A stretch of 49,141 nt of DNA. Source: Acidobacteria subdivision 2 bacterium RH1 MAG20. GTDB taxonomy: Bacteria > Acidobacteriota > Terriglobia > Terriglobales > Acidobacteriaceae. Below the pieces are notes generated by a model. The model saw nothing but the letters and a program-made list of their open reading frames with translations, was not told where the DNA came from and made no database searches. Shown here piece after piece: positions 25,973-35,013 of this stretch (the first letter of the stretch is position 1; every line of letters begins with the position of its first letter). Made by a program: the position numbers and the translations under genes. The stretch spans positions 1-49,141 of the forward strand of contig NFUO01000583.1 of NCBI GenBank assembly GCA_002197545.1, given 5' to 3'.

Positions 25973-27448
25973 ATGAGCAACCGCCGCAACTTCATTCAGA
26001 AGGTATTTGGCCTTGGCGCAGGGCTGTTTGCCGCACCCAAGCTATTTGCCGATTCGCCCAACGGGCCTTCGTCCCGCAGTCGCTCCACGCATCAGGGGCC
26101 AGCTTTCAACATTCCCGTCGTAACTACCGACATCGGAGATATGCCCTACACGATGGACGGCAACACGAAGGTCTTTCACCTAACCGCCGAGGTGGTGAGA
26201 CAGAAGATCAGCCCACTCAAGACGATTGACGTCTGGGGCTTCAATGGTAGTGCCCCAGGACCCACAATTCAGGTGAATCAGGGCGATCATGTGCGTGTGG
26301 TTTTCGAGAACCGATTGCCGGAGCCGACTTCCATTCACTGGCACGGCTTTGAAGACACCATCCAGAACGACGGACAGCCTGGGATCAGTCAACCGCCAGT
26401 GAAGCCGGGCGGACGCTTTGTCTATGAGTTCGATATCCATCAGGCAGGCACTTACTTCTACCACTCGCACATGGCGATGCAGGAGATGGCCGGAATGCTC
26501 GGTGCCTTCATCATGCATCCGAAGGAGCCTTACCGCCCGCACTGCGACAAGGACTTCCTGATCCATTTGCAGGAATACGCAGTGCTCCCGAACAACACTG
26601 TGCCCAACACGATGAATATGGAGTTTAACTGGCTGTTGTTCAATGGCCAGGCTGGTCCGGCAACAACGCCTCTTATCGTTCGGCTCGGGGACCGTGTTCG
26701 CATCCGTTTCGTGAACCTCGGCATGGATCACCATCCGATGCACCTGCACGGACACACCTTTTACACGACGGGAACTGAGGGCGGCAGAATTCCCGAGGCT
26801 GGCTGGTGGCCCGGCAACACGGTGCTCGTCGGTGTGGCCCAGGCGCGGGATGTCGAGTTCGTAGCCAATAATCCCGGCGACTGGATGATTCACTGCCACT
26901 TGCCCCACCACATGATGAATCAGATGTCGTCGAACGCCGGGAAGATGACGCGCACTGCCGGCCTGCCAGCCGGAGGAGACATGAATACCGGCATGGGTAT
27001 GCTGAAAGGCACACCAGGCGCTCCCACGGGAGAAGACTACGGCCCGGCCCTCGGCCGTGGATTAGGTGGCGTCGGGAACGCTTCTGATACCCCATCCACC
27101 AACGGCCCTCTTTCACAGAAAAGGGCGATGGATGCGATGCCGGGTATGCAGCACGACATGGGGAACATGCAGATGGGCAAGATGGGGCAGGACGACATTG
27201 CGAAAAACGCGAACGATGTCCCGAACTTCCCGCAGGACGCCTACATGGAAGGTCCCATGATGACGATGGACGAGGCTGTTGAGCGGCCCGAAAACTATGG
27301 TCTCAATCCAGGATGGAGCGGATTCATGCAGGGCATGATGACCTTCGTTCGCGTGCTGCCGCCTGAAAAATACGACGAGATCATTGCCCGAATGAAGCAG
27401 GCCAAGCGATCGAACGATCCCTATTCCGCCATTCTGGAGCGCGCTTAA
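25973..27448 (+). CDS. Two-domain multicopper oxidase with Met-rich C-terminal tail
   Basis: The start at 25973 gives a Tat-like leader (MSNRRNFIQKVFGLGAGLFA); a GAGGAAAG site precedes it. The 491-residue protein has two cupredoxin domains (about 45-180 and 205-325). Copper ligands are complete: HWH at 122-124, HSH at 164-166, HPMHLH at 254-259 and HCH at 307-309 with His 313 and Met 318, so the type 1 site is in domain 2 as in trimeric small laccases. Residues about 330-430 are a Met/Gly/His-rich tail (PGMQHDMGNMQMGKMGQDD). It probably oxidises Cu(I) in the periplasm. It heads a tight run (16 bp) with the TolC-like gene. Confidence 0.92.
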   Translation: MSNRRNFIQKVFGLGAGLFAAPKLFADSPNGPSSRSRSTHQGPAFNIPVVTTDIGDMPYTMDGNTKVFHLTAEVVRQKISPLKTIDVWGFNGSAPGPTIQVNQGDHVRVVFENRLPEPTSIHWHGFEDTIQNDGQPGISQPPVKPGGRFVYEFDIHQAGTYFYHSHMAMQEMAGMLGAFIMHPKEPYRPHCDKDFLIHLQEYAVLPNNTVPNTMNMEFNWLLFNGQAGPATTPLIVRLGDRVRIRFVNLGMDHHPMHLHGHTFYTTGTEGGRIPEAGWWPGNTVLVGVAQARDVEFVANNPGDWMIHCHLPHHMMNQMSSNAGKMTRTAGLPAGGDMNTGMGMLKGTPGAPTGEDYGPALGRGLGGVGNASDTPSTNGPLSQKRAMDAMPGMQHDMGNMQMGKMGQDDIAKNANDVPNFPQDAYMEGPMMTMDEAVERPENYGLNPGWSGFMQGMMTFVRVLPPEKYDEIIARMKQAKRSNDPYSAILERA

Positions 27449-27464
27449 GCGCGAGGAGAAAAAG

Positions 27465-29081
27465 ATGAGAATTACAACGCTTGCACTTGCGATTACAAGC
27501 GCCTTCACCTTGACGGCATTGGCGCAAACTTCCAGCTCACCCGCGAAACAGGACAACTGCATGGAAGGTATGGTGATGCCGGGCTGTCCACAGACAGACA
27601 AGAGCCATACAAAGAGCAAGCCTCCGCATAAAACTCAACCGCAGCAGCCTAAGCAGCAAGACGGTATGGGTATGCAGCATGACATGAACGATATGCAGAT
27701 GAATGCCTCACCAAACTCGCAGAGTCCAGACACGCACGCGACGATGACGTTGCAGGAACCGGAGAATCCAGAACACAAGACCGGATCGAATCTACCCGCG
27801 CCCGAGTTGCTCAAGGATGTTGCGGGTCGGGCTGCGATGGCGCTCACCGATTTTGAGACGCTTGCCGATGCCAATAACCCCACGCTGAAACAAGCCAATG
27901 CTTTTGTTCACAGGTCGCAAGAACAGGCGCGTCAGGCTGGTCTCTATCCGAATCCATCCATTGGGTATCAGGGTGAGCAGATTCGCGGCGGCTCTTACGG
28001 CGGCGGTGAACAGGGCGGTTTTGTCCAACAAACAGTCGTTCTTGGCGGCAAGCTCGGCTTGCGTCGCAACATCTACGACCAGCAGAAGAGATCCGACCAG
28101 ATCGGTGTCGAGGAGCAGACCTATCGTGTTCATGGCGATGTGCAACAAGCCTTCTATGATGCGCTGACCGCCCAGGCAATGGTTCAGCTACGCCAGCGTT
28201 TGCTTGGTGTAGCAAACGATGCCATGGAAACAGTCCATCAGCTTGCCAATGTGGGTCAGGCCGATGCGCCCGACATTCTGCAGACAGAAGTTGAAACTGA
28301 ACAGGCAAAGGTGGACTATGTCACGGCACAGCGCCAGTACCTGCAAGCCTTCCGCACACTCTCAGCACTTGCAGGCAAGGGCAATCTGCCGGTCAGCCCA
28401 TTGCAAGGTGAGCTTGAGAAAGCACCGGACCTGAACGCCGAACAAATCATGGATTCCATCGTTGCTGACAGTCCAACGGTCAAGCGCGCTCAACAGGAGG
28501 TGACAGTAGCGCAGGCGCGTCTCAAGGATGCGAAGCGCGAATCCGTTCCCGACCTCCAACTGCGTGCTGGGGAACAATACAACGGAGAGCACGTCAGTGA
28601 GAACCCAACCAAGGCTGCCGGAGCGCAGAGCTTTGCCAGCGCTGGGGTCAACATCCCGCTCTGGAACCGGAACCAGGGTAATGTCGAAGCGGCGAAAGCC
28701 GAAATAGAGCGCGCGAATCAGGATGTCCTGCGCGAACGGCTCTCTCTCCAGCAACAGGCAGCGCCGCTGGCGCAGTCCTATGCTTCCGCAAAGTTCGAGG
28801 CAGACCGCTATAAATCACAGCTCATTCCCCGCGCAGCAAGAGCATATGAGCTGTATCTGAATAAGTATCAGAACATGGCGCAAGCCTATCCGCAGGTGCT
28901 GGTATCGCAACGCACGCTCTTCCAGTTGCAGATCAGCTATCTCACGGCCCTCCACGATGTCTGGCGAAGTGCCATCGCTTTGCAGAACTACACCTTGAGT
29001 GGCGGGCTGCAAACACCGATGTCAAGCGGTTCTTCAACCACCACCATCAACTTGCCGAATGCCGGTGGATCGCCGGAGTAG
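27465..29081 (+). CDS. TolC/CusC-family outer-membrane efflux protein with Met/His-rich N-terminus
   Basis: A 538-residue exported protein (signal peptide residues 1-20, cleavage near ALAQ). Residues about 21-100 are a low-complexity Met/His/Gln segment, including GMGMQHDMNDMQMNASP, that ordinary TolC proteins lack. The rest is a typical outer-membrane efflux protein with two similar coiled-coil halves (QARQAGLYPNPSIGYQGEQI, EQAKVDYVTAQRQYLQAFRT; VAQARLKDAKRESVPDLQLR, SAGVNIPLWNRNQGNVEAAK). It is thought to form the exit duct of copper efflux. It starts 16 bp after the multicopper oxidase and stops 5 bp before the cytochrome c gene, yet no RND pump or adaptor gene accompanies it here. Confidence 0.9.
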   Translation: MRITTLALAITSAFTLTALAQTSSSPAKQDNCMEGMVMPGCPQTDKSHTKSKPPHKTQPQQPKQQDGMGMQHDMNDMQMNASPNSQSPDTHATMTLQEPENPEHKTGSNLPAPELLKDVAGRAAMALTDFETLADANNPTLKQANAFVHRSQEQARQAGLYPNPSIGYQGEQIRGGSYGGGEQGGFVQQTVVLGGKLGLRRNIYDQQKRSDQIGVEEQTYRVHGDVQQAFYDALTAQAMVQLRQRLLGVANDAMETVHQLANVGQADAPDILQTEVETEQAKVDYVTAQRQYLQAFRTLSALAGKGNLPVSPLQGELEKAPDLNAEQIMDSIVADSPTVKRAQQEVTVAQARLKDAKRESVPDLQLRAGEQYNGEHVSENPTKAAGAQSFASAGVNIPLWNRNQGNVEAAKAEIERANQDVLRERLSLQQQAAPLAQSYASAKFEADRYKSQLIPRAARAYELYLNKYQNMAQAYPQVLVSQRTLFQLQISYLTALHDVWRSAIALQNYTLSGGLQTPMSSGSSTTTINLPNAGGSPE

Positions 29082-29086
29082 CCGCC

Positions 29087-29704
29087 ATGAAAAAGAAATT
29101 AATCATCGGTCTGCTTCTACTGGTCATCGGCGCATTGGGTGTCGGTGCCTACATGATGCACGATATGATGCAGCGCGGGTTCAGCACACGCACCGACCCC
29201 ATGCCGATGGAGAAGGCACTGGCCACCACGATTCGTGAGCAAGCTATTCCGTTGCGCTACAAGACCATGAAGAACCCGGTTGCAGCCACTCCTGAAGTGA
29301 TCCACGAAGGCATGGCGCATTGGGCGGACCACTGCACCGCCTGCCATGCCAACAATGGCAGCGGGGACACCATGTACGGCAAGACGATGTATCCACGTCC
29401 GCCGGATATGCGCCAGAAGGACACGCAGGAGATGTCTGACGGCGAACTCTACTACACCATCAAGAACGGTGTGCGCTTGAGCGGAATGCCGGCGTTCGGC
29501 GATCCGGGCGATGACGACGTGGATAGTTGGAAGCTCGTGGCTTTCATTCGGCATCTACCGCAACTCACAGATGCCGAAGAGACCGAAATGCAGCACCTCA
29601 ATCCGAAATCTCCTGATGAAATTCGGGAGGAGAAGGAAGAAGAGGATTTTTTGAAGGGCGATGCGCAGTCAGCTACGCCAGCAACAGCAATGCACCATCA
29701 CTAA
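29087..29704 (+). CDS. Membrane-anchored monoheme cytochrome c
   Basis: A 205-residue protein with an N-terminal anchor (LIIGLLLLVIGALGVGAYMM), then a single class I cytochrome c domain: heme site CTACH, YGKTMYPRPPDMRQKDTQEM, and the Met ligand in RLSGMPAFGDP. The tail is acidic and ends with three His. It follows the TolC-like gene by 5 bp, so it belongs to the copper operon and may accept electrons from, or deliver them to, the multicopper oxidase. The heme domain is a close paralog of the first domain of the nine-heme cytochrome at 15150-16811. Confidence 0.88.
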   Translation: MKKKLIIGLLLLVIGALGVGAYMMHDMMQRGFSTRTDPMPMEKALATTIREQAIPLRYKTMKNPVAATPEVIHEGMAHWADHCTACHANNGSGDTMYGKTMYPRPPDMRQKDTQEMSDGELYYTIKNGVRLSGMPAFGDPGDDDVDSWKLVAFIRHLPQLTDAEETEMQHLNPKSPDEIREEKEEEDFLKGDAQSATPATAMHHH

Positions 29705-29720
29705 TACAGGGAGAAGACAT

Positions 29721-30065
29721 ATGAAAAAACTACTCGCAATACTCTTCACGCTTGTGCTCATGGTGAGCAGCGCCTACGCGCACAATGGTATGGAGCACGT
29801 CATGGGAACCGTTGCCAGCATCACGGACAACTCTGTGACGGTGACTACAACAGACGGGAAGACACAGACAGTAGCGACGACCGCCGACACGAAGTACACC
29901 AAGATGAATACAGCGATTGCCTTGAAGGACATCAAGGTCGGCGATCATGTCGTTATCCATGCGACGAAGAAGGACGGCAAACTGCTTGCAGCGACTGTGC
30001 AGGTAGGGATGGGAAAGATGGCAGGCATGAAAATGGACAGCAGCTCATCTCCGCAACCAAAGTGA
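29721..30065 (+). CDS. Small exported DUF5666-like protein
   Basis: The ATG at 29721 follows AGGGAGAAG and gives a 114-residue protein with a signal peptide (LLAILFTLVLMVSSAYA). The mature part is a small beta-barrel-like domain (HVMGTVASITDNSVTVTTTD, KDIKVGDHVVIHATKKDGKL) of the kind seen in DUF5666 proteins, ending in GMGKMAGMKMDSSS with several Met. It begins 16 bp after the cytochrome c gene. A periplasmic copper-binding role is plausible from its context and Met/His content only. Confidence 0.7.
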   Translation: MKKLLAILFTLVLMVSSAYAHNGMEHVMGTVASITDNSVTVTTTDGKTQTVATTADTKYTKMNTAIALKDIKVGDHVVIHATKKDGKLLAATVQVGMGKMAGMKMDSSSSPQPK

Positions 30066-30110
30066 CTCTGACTCTAGTCCCGAGGATGGCGTTTGGATTT
30101 TGGCACTACC

Positions 30111-30135
30111 GGGGCAGCGCTACTTAGGCTGCCCC
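30111..30135 (+). terminator. GC-rich hairpin between the exported protein and the copper ATPase
   Basis: GGGGCAGC, a 9-nt loop and GCTGCCCC make a perfect 8-bp stem in the 153-bp gap after the DUF5666-like gene. No run of T follows, so it would be a weak terminator or attenuator at best; it could lower expression of the ATPase relative to the upstream genes or protect the upstream mRNA end. Confidence 0.4.
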
Positions 30136-30218
30136 ACCGCTTCTACCTCTGCTGATAGCAGCCTGTAAGATCGGGCGGTCTCATGCGTCAGCAGCAATAG
30201 AAGAAGTGGGAGGACACT

Positions 30219-32687
30219 GTGGATTGCTGTTCAGAGACATCGGTAAGCGTTGTGAAAGATCCCGTATGCGGTATGCAGGTCGATCCTGCGAAGGCAGCAG
30301 GACATAGCCGGTATCAAGGGCGGACTTACTCGTTCTGCTCCCTGGGATGTAAGAAGAAATTCGACCTCAACCCCGCGCAGTATGTGGCTGACACAGTGCT
30401 ACCCCTTCTTCCGCTCGATGCCGAGGTGCAAGCTGCTACCAAGCCAGTTGCTTCTGCACCCACACCGGGTAAATACACCTGTCCAATGCACCCCGAGGTG
30501 CAGGCGGACAAGCCGGGATCGTGCCCGAAGTGCGGCATGGCTCTCGAACCGATCGATCTTGCAGCAACGACCGACAGCGTTGAGTACACCTGCCCCATGC
30601 ACCCGCAGATCGTGCGAGATCAGCCGGGAAGTTGTCCCATCTGCGGCATGGCCCTTGAACCTCGCAACGTATCGGTTGACTCGGTGAATCCTGAACTGGT
30701 CAGCATGACGCGACGTTTCTGGATAGGTGTTGCTCTCACGCTGCCACTGCTTGCCGTCATGGTCTCAGATATTCTGCCCGGTCACCCGCTGCAACATCTC
30801 CTGCCTGGCCAGTTGCTCGGCTGGATGGAGTTTGCACTTGCGACGCCTGTGGTTTTGTGGGCAGGCTTGCCGTTCTTTGAGCGTGGCTGGGCTTCTATCG
30901 TCCATCGCAGCCCAAATATGTTCACGCTGATTGCGATTGGTACGGGTGCTGCTTATCTCTACAGCGTTGCTGCGGTCATCGCACCAGGTATCTTTCCCGC
31001 CACCTTCCGCGATATGTCCGGCAATCTCGGCCTCTACTTTGAAGCGGCAGCGGTCATCACGGTATTGGTTCTGCTGGGTCAAGTATTGGAGTTGAAGGCT
31101 CGCAGCCAGACCAGCAGCGCGATCAAAGCTCTCCTCGGGCTTGCGCCGAAGACGGCACGCCGGATCTCCGAAGACGGGAAGGAAGTCGATGTAGCTCTCA
31201 GTGAGATTCAAGTTGGCGACCATATCCGTGTCCGTCCAGGGGAAAAGGTTCCGACCGACGGGTCTGTGGTTGAAGGACGCAGTTCCGTTGATGAGTCAAT
31301 GGTGACCGGCGAACCGATTCCCGTCGAAAAAACGGAGGGTACGAAAGTGGTCGGCGGCACCATCAATGGCACCGGTAGTTTCGTGATGAAGGCCGAGCGG
31401 GTCGGTGCGGATACGCTTCTCGCGCAAATCGTGAAAATGGTGAGTGAAGCGCAAAGGTCGCGCGCACCCATTCAGAGGCTTGCGGATACGGTCGCTTCGT
31501 ACTTCGTCCCTGCGGTACTGGCTGCGTCCGCCATTACCTTCGCTGTGTGGGCGATCTTCGGACCCGCACCTCACTACGCTCACGCGCTGGTTAATGCAGT
31601 CGCGGTGCTGATTATCGCCTGCCCCTGTGCTCTCGGACTGGCTACCCCGATGGCGATTATGGTCGGTACAGGCCGCGGAGCCAGTGAGGGAATACTGATC
31701 CGCAATGCTGAGGCCCTGGAGATTTTTGAGAAGGTGGACACCCTTGTGGTGGACAAAACCGGCACTCTCACCGAAGGCAAGCCGCGCCTTACGGCAGTAA
31801 TCCCGGCAGAAGGCTTCCGAGAAACACAACTTTTGCAGGTAGTAGCCAGTCTCGAAAAGGCGAGTGAACATCCGCTTGCCGCAGCCATTATTGCTGGGGC
31901 CAAAGAGAAGAATATCGAGTTGGTAACCGTCACAGAGTTTCAGTCGATCACAGGCAAAGGTGTCACCGGCACCTCTCAGGCGAAGCGCGTTGGTGTCGGC
32001 AATGCCGCTCTGATGGAAGACCTCGGAGTTTCCTCTGACGCTCTCCAAACACGGGCCGAAGCATTACAAAAAGAAGGTCAGACCGTCATGTTCATTGCAG
32101 TTGACGGAAAATTGGCGGGACTGATTGCAGTTGCCGATCCCATCAAGAGTTCGACTCTGGAGGCCATTCAGCAGTTGAAGCAGGAAGGCATCAAAGTGGT
32201 CATGGTCACGGGTGACAATCACACTACCGCCACCGCTGTCGCCCAAAAGCTCGGGATCGACTTCGAGGCCGACGTGTTGCCCGAGAAAAAGGCAGAGGTT
32301 GTCAAGAAGCTCCAGTCACAAGGAGCAATCGTCGCTATGGCCGGCGACGGGGTAAACGATGCGCCAGCACTCGCACAGGCCCATGTGGGGATAGCGATGG
32401 GAACAGGAACGGACGTGGCGATGGAGACGGGAGGCATCACCCTTGTTAAGGGCGATCTTCGCGGAATTGTGAAGGCTAGACGGTTGAGTCAACGCACGAT
32501 GAGCAATATTCGGCAGAACCTGTTCTTTGCGTTCTTCTACAACGCTCTCGGGGTGCCGCTTGCGGCTGGTGTTCTGTACCCATTCTTGAGATTGCTGCTG
32601 AATCCCATGATTGCTGCTGCGGCCATGAGCTTCAGTTCGGTCTCTGTCATCGGGAACTCTCTAAGACTGCGGGCAGCTAAACTTTGA
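30219..32687 (+). CDS. copA: Copper-translocating P1B-type ATPase with YHS and two heavy-metal-binding domains
   Basis: It starts at GTG 30219, 5-6 bp after GGGAGG. The 822-residue protein begins with a YHS domain ([10 protein letters not shown], about 14-52), then two near-identical heavy-metal-binding segments (YTCPMHPE...[13 protein letters not shown] at 86-111; YTCPMHPQ...[13 protein letters not shown] at 123-148) instead of the usual CXXC ferredoxin-like domains. The pump core is complete: TGEP (363-366), the membrane CPC (468-470) that defines Cu(I) transport, DKTGT (512-516), SEHP (549-552) and GDGVNDAP near 705. It exports Cu(I) from the cytoplasm, feeding the periplasmic oxidase and carriers encoded upstream. 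Confidence 0.95.
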   Translation: MDCCSETSVSVVKDPVCGMQVDPAKAAGHSRYQGRTYSFCSLGCKKKFDLNPAQYVADTVLPLLPLDAEVQAATKPVASAPTPGKYTCPMHPEVQADKPGSCPKCGMALEPIDLAATTDSVEYTCPMHPQIVRDQPGSCPICGMALEPRNVSVDSVNPELVSMTRRFWIGVALTLPLLAVMVSDILPGHPLQHLLPGQLLGWMEFALATPVVLWAGLPFFERGWASIVHRSPNMFTLIAIGTGAAYLYSVAAVIAPGIFPATFRDMSGNLGLYFEAAAVITVLVLLGQVLELKARSQTSSAIKALLGLAPKTARRISEDGKEVDVALSEIQVGDHIRVRPGEKVPTDGSVVEGRSSVDESMVTGEPIPVEKTEGTKVVGGTINGTGSFVMKAERVGADTLLAQIVKMVSEAQRSRAPIQRLADTVASYFVPAVLAASAITFAVWAIFGPAPHYAHALVNAVAVLIIACPCALGLATPMAIMVGTGRGASEGILIRNAEALEIFEKVDTLVVDKTGTLTEGKPRLTAVIPAEGFRETQLLQVVASLEKASEHPLAAAIIAGAKEKNIELVTVTEFQSITGKGVTGTSQAKRVGVGNAALMEDLGVSSDALQTRAEALQKEGQTVMFIAVDGKLAGLIAVADPIKSSTLEAIQQLKQEGIKVVMVTGDNHTTATAVAQKLGIDFEADVLPEKKAEVVKKLQSQGAIVAMAGDGVNDAPALAQAHVGIAMGTGTDVAMETGGITLVKGDLRGIVKARRLSQRTMSNIRQNLFFAFFYNALGVPLAAGVLYPFLRLLLNPMIAAAAMSFSSVSVIGNSLRLRAAKL

Positions 32688-32689
32688 TC

Positions 32690-32863
32690 ATGCCTCAAGC
32701 TACTTATTGGATTCGGCGATCCAAGCGGCATGTGACTCTCGCTGCCGGGGCAATCGCTATAACTTGTTTTGCGTATGGTGCGACCCCTCCGCCAGACGTT
32801 CGCCATCGCCTTAGCATGGCTACTGTCTATGCTGGTTTGATCTTTCTTGCGGTCTCGCAGTAA
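32690..32863 (+). CDS. Short membrane ORF, possibly a truncated YedZ/MsrQ-like heme-binding membrane protein
   Basis: A 57-residue reading frame starts 2 bp after the ATPase stop. It has a basic start (YWIRRSKRH), one hydrophobic helix (VTLAAGAIAITCFAYGA) and a second one preceded by DVRHRLSMATVYAGLIFLAV. That last segment resembles the second helix of ferric-reductase-like YedZ/MsrQ membrane proteins, where sequence would continue for four more helices. It therefore looks like a 3'-truncated gene or a very small membrane protein. Confidence 0.4.
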   Translation: MPQATYWIRRSKRHVTLAAGAIAITCFAYGATPPPDVRHRLSMATVYAGLIFLAVSQ

Positions 32864-32978
32864 ACTCCCGCTAGATTCGAGTGAGCACAACGATAAACAA
32901 GGGTTCCTCCGGGCGGATGATGAACCTGCGCTGGTGCCGCTGATCACTCGTCACGAACTACCCGTAGCCGTTACGCGA

Positions 32979-33692
32979 TTATTTCTTCACCGAAACGTAG
33001 CTCATGGCTCGGTTTTGCGGACGTGCTTGCTTGGCACCCACCGCAGCGCGGTTAAAGCCTGTTTCGTAGGCGAAGATCACGGCCTGGACCCGGTCGCGAA
33101 GGTCAAGCTTCATCAGGATGTGCTTCACGTGGGTTCTGATCGTCGATTCCTCGACAACGAGCGCGGTGGCGATTTCGCGGTTCGATAAGCCGCGAGCGAT
33201 GAGCTCAAGAACGTCCCGCTCGCGCGGTGTCAGCTCATCGAGCTTGGCCTGATCGGCAAACTCGGGAGTCGGCTGCTGAGCCATACGCTCGATCACGCGC
33301 CGGGTAACCGATGGCGAGAGCAGCGAGTCACCTATGGCAATGGTGTGCACAGCCGCAATCAACTCCTCAGGCCGTGTGCGCTTGAGCAGAAAGCCCGAGG
33401 CACCGGCGCGTAGGGCACCGAAGACGTAGTCGTCCTGCTCGAAAGTCGTAAGGATCAGGACCCTCGCTTCCGGGGCGGCCCGTGACAGCTCACGGGTGGC
33501 GCCGATCCCGTCGAGGTCGGGCATGCGAACGTCCATCAGGACGACATCCGGCACCAGTCGGCGCGCTCGCTCGACGGCCTCGCGTCCGGTTGACGCCTGG
33601 CCGATGATCTGAATCTCGGGATCGGCAGTGAGGAGCTCGACCAGCCCGGCCCGCATCAGGTGGTCATCGTCGGCGATCAGTACCCGAATCAA
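32979..33692 (-). CDS. NarL/FixJ-family response regulator
   Basis: The best start is TTG at 33692: it overlaps the kinase stop (TTGA) and has GGAGG 9 bp upstream, giving 237 residues. The receiver domain starts IRVLIADDDHLMRAGLVELL, with phospho-acceptor Asp about 54 (VVLMDVRMPDLDG) and LLKRTRPEEL. The C-terminal LuxR HTH is clear (LDELTPRERDVLELIARGLS, NREIATALVVEESTIRTHVK). It works with the kinase encoded immediately upstream. The target is unknown; the TonB receptor and membrane protein across the divergent promoter are candidates. Confidence 0.9.
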   Translation of the reverse strand: MIRVLIADDDHLMRAGLVELLTADPEIQIIGQASTGREAVERARRLVPDVVLMDVRMPDLDGIGATRELSRAAPEARVLILTTFEQDDYVFGALRAGASGFLLKRTRPEELIAAVHTIAIGDSLLSPSVTRRVIERMAQQPTPEFADQAKLDELTPRERDVLELIARGLSNREIATALVVEESTIRTHVKHILMKLDLRDRVQAVIFAYETGFNRAAVGAKQARPQNRAMSYVSVKK

Positions 33693-34882
33693 GCGCTGTA
33701 ACCTCCATAGGGAATCCGGGCGCGAAGGCGAAACGTACCGTTTGCGCACTCGGTGGCGAGGTAGCCGCCCAGCAGGGTCGCGCGCTCGCGCATTCCGATC
33801 AGCCCATGTCCCCCGGACTGCGGCGAGCCGCCTGCCAGCACGGGGTTGGTGACGGTGAGCTCTACTGCTGTGTCCTCAAATGCAAGCTCGACCTTGGCGC
33901 TGCCCGCTCCGTGGCGGGCCGCGTTCGTGAGCGCCTCTTGGATAATTCGGTAAGTGGCCTGATCGACAGCGGTCCCAAGCGGGCGCTGCGTGCCCGATTG
34001 GTCGAACATAACCTCAAGTCCCGCCGCCGCACGATGCGCGATTAGCGTATCGAGCGACACAAGGCCTGGCGGGCCTTCAACGACTCCATTCGCTGAGCCC
34101 TCGCGGAGCGAGCCGACCATGTGGTCGATCTCCTCCGCTGTCTGCCGCGCCAGCTCCTCGATCGCCTCCAATGCACGGAGCGAGCGATCTGTATCCTGGT
34201 GATGCCGCAACCGCGCTGCGCCAGCGCGGACTGCGATCACGCTGATCGCGTGGCCGGCTGAATCGTGGAGATCGCGGGCAATCCGGGCGCGCTCCTCGGC
34301 GACCGCGAGCAGGCGCTCGCGCTCCGCCTCGCGCTCGGCATCGAGGGCACCTTCTCTGAGTTGGACGATCTGTTCGCTCCGCAGACGTGTTCGCTCGCCA
34401 GCAAACCAAGCTACGGCCCAGACAACAGCGGTGTGGAACTCGACGATTCCAGGAAAAGTCACCTGCCCCGCAGCCAGCGCGCCCAGGTACGTGACGAGCA
34501 GCCCGACTACGGTGGTTGTCGTGCGCCGCGTCCACGGGGTCTCTCGTTCACGGCTCGCGGCGAGCAGGTAGAGCGCGACAGTGAAGCCGAGGGGTATCTC
34601 CGTCAGATAGCCGATGCCCGTCAGCAGGGCGCTCGCCGCCCCAGTCATCGCGAACACGCCGAGCGGGAAACGCCGCCAAACGATGAGCGGCATCGTCGAG
34701 CACGCTGCAAGTACGACGCAGACCAGATTGAGTTCCACCGATCCGGGTCGGGAAGCGCGGATGCCGCTGTGTAAAAGGGCCAGCGAACCAACAAACAGGG
34801 AAGCCGCGAGAGCGACGTCAAGGAGCGCACCCGAGTTCGGCCCGACTGCGAATGGTCTGTTCGCCGTGGCTGACGAGGTCAT
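33689..34882 (-). CDS. Sensor histidine kinase (NarL/DesK-type, HisKA_3)
   Basis: A 397-residue kinase from the ATG at 34882. About five N-terminal transmembrane helices (residues 20-165) lead into a coiled coil (LRSEQIVQLREGALDAEREA) and the HisKA_3 motif ARIARDLHDSAGHAISVIAV (His about 206). The ATPase domain has EALTNAARHG and SGGHGLIGMRERATLLGG. No separate periplasmic domain is visible, so the signal is probably sensed in the membrane. The high Arg/Ala content and arrangement are reminiscent of actinobacterial kinases. The stop overlaps the regulator start. Confidence 0.88.
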   Translation of the reverse strand: MTSSATANRPFAVGPNSGALLDVALAASLFVGSLALLHSGIRASRPGSVELNLVCVVLAACSTMPLIVWRRFPLGVFAMTGAASALLTGIGYLTEIPLGFTVALYLLAASRERETPWTRRTTTTVVGLLVTYLGALAAGQVTFPGIVEFHTAVVWAVAWFAGERTRLRSEQIVQLREGALDAEREAERERLLAVAEERARIARDLHDSAGHAISVIAVRAGAARLRHHQDTDRSLRALEAIEELARQTAEEIDHMVGSLREGSANGVVEGPPGLVSLDTLIAHRAAAGLEVMFDQSGTQRPLGTAVDQATYRIIQEALTNAARHGAGSAKVELAFEDTAVELTVTNPVLAGGSPQSGGHGLIGMRERATLLGGYLATECANGTFRLRARIPYGGYSA

Positions 34883-34918
34883 GGCTCTACAAGTATACCT
34901 TCCGCGCGCTACTCGCCT

Positions 34919-34932
34919 CCCCCTAGAGGGGG
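34919..34932. promoter_or_regulatory. Perfect palindrome upstream of the kinase gene
   Basis: CCCCCT-AG-AGGGGG is a perfect 14-bp palindrome 37 bp before the kinase start and about 80 bp before the divergent receptor start. NarL-type regulators bind such short dyads, so it may be the site through which the adjacent response regulator controls both units. A structural or chance origin is possible. Confidence 0.35.
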
Positions 34933-35013
34933 ATATGCCTCCACTCAATGGCGATAAAGGAGTTCCCTCCGCAGGGTGTTTCGCTCCCCCCCGCACCATA
35001 GTGGAATGAGCAC

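Noticed and set aside
30111..30135. Strong rho-independent terminator before copA
   Set aside because: The stem is perfect but lacks a downstream T run, so I list it only as a weak terminator or attenuator.
34077..34535. Second frame inside the NarL-type kinase gene
   Set aside because: Arg-rich shadow of the kinase in GC-rich DNA with no domain signature.
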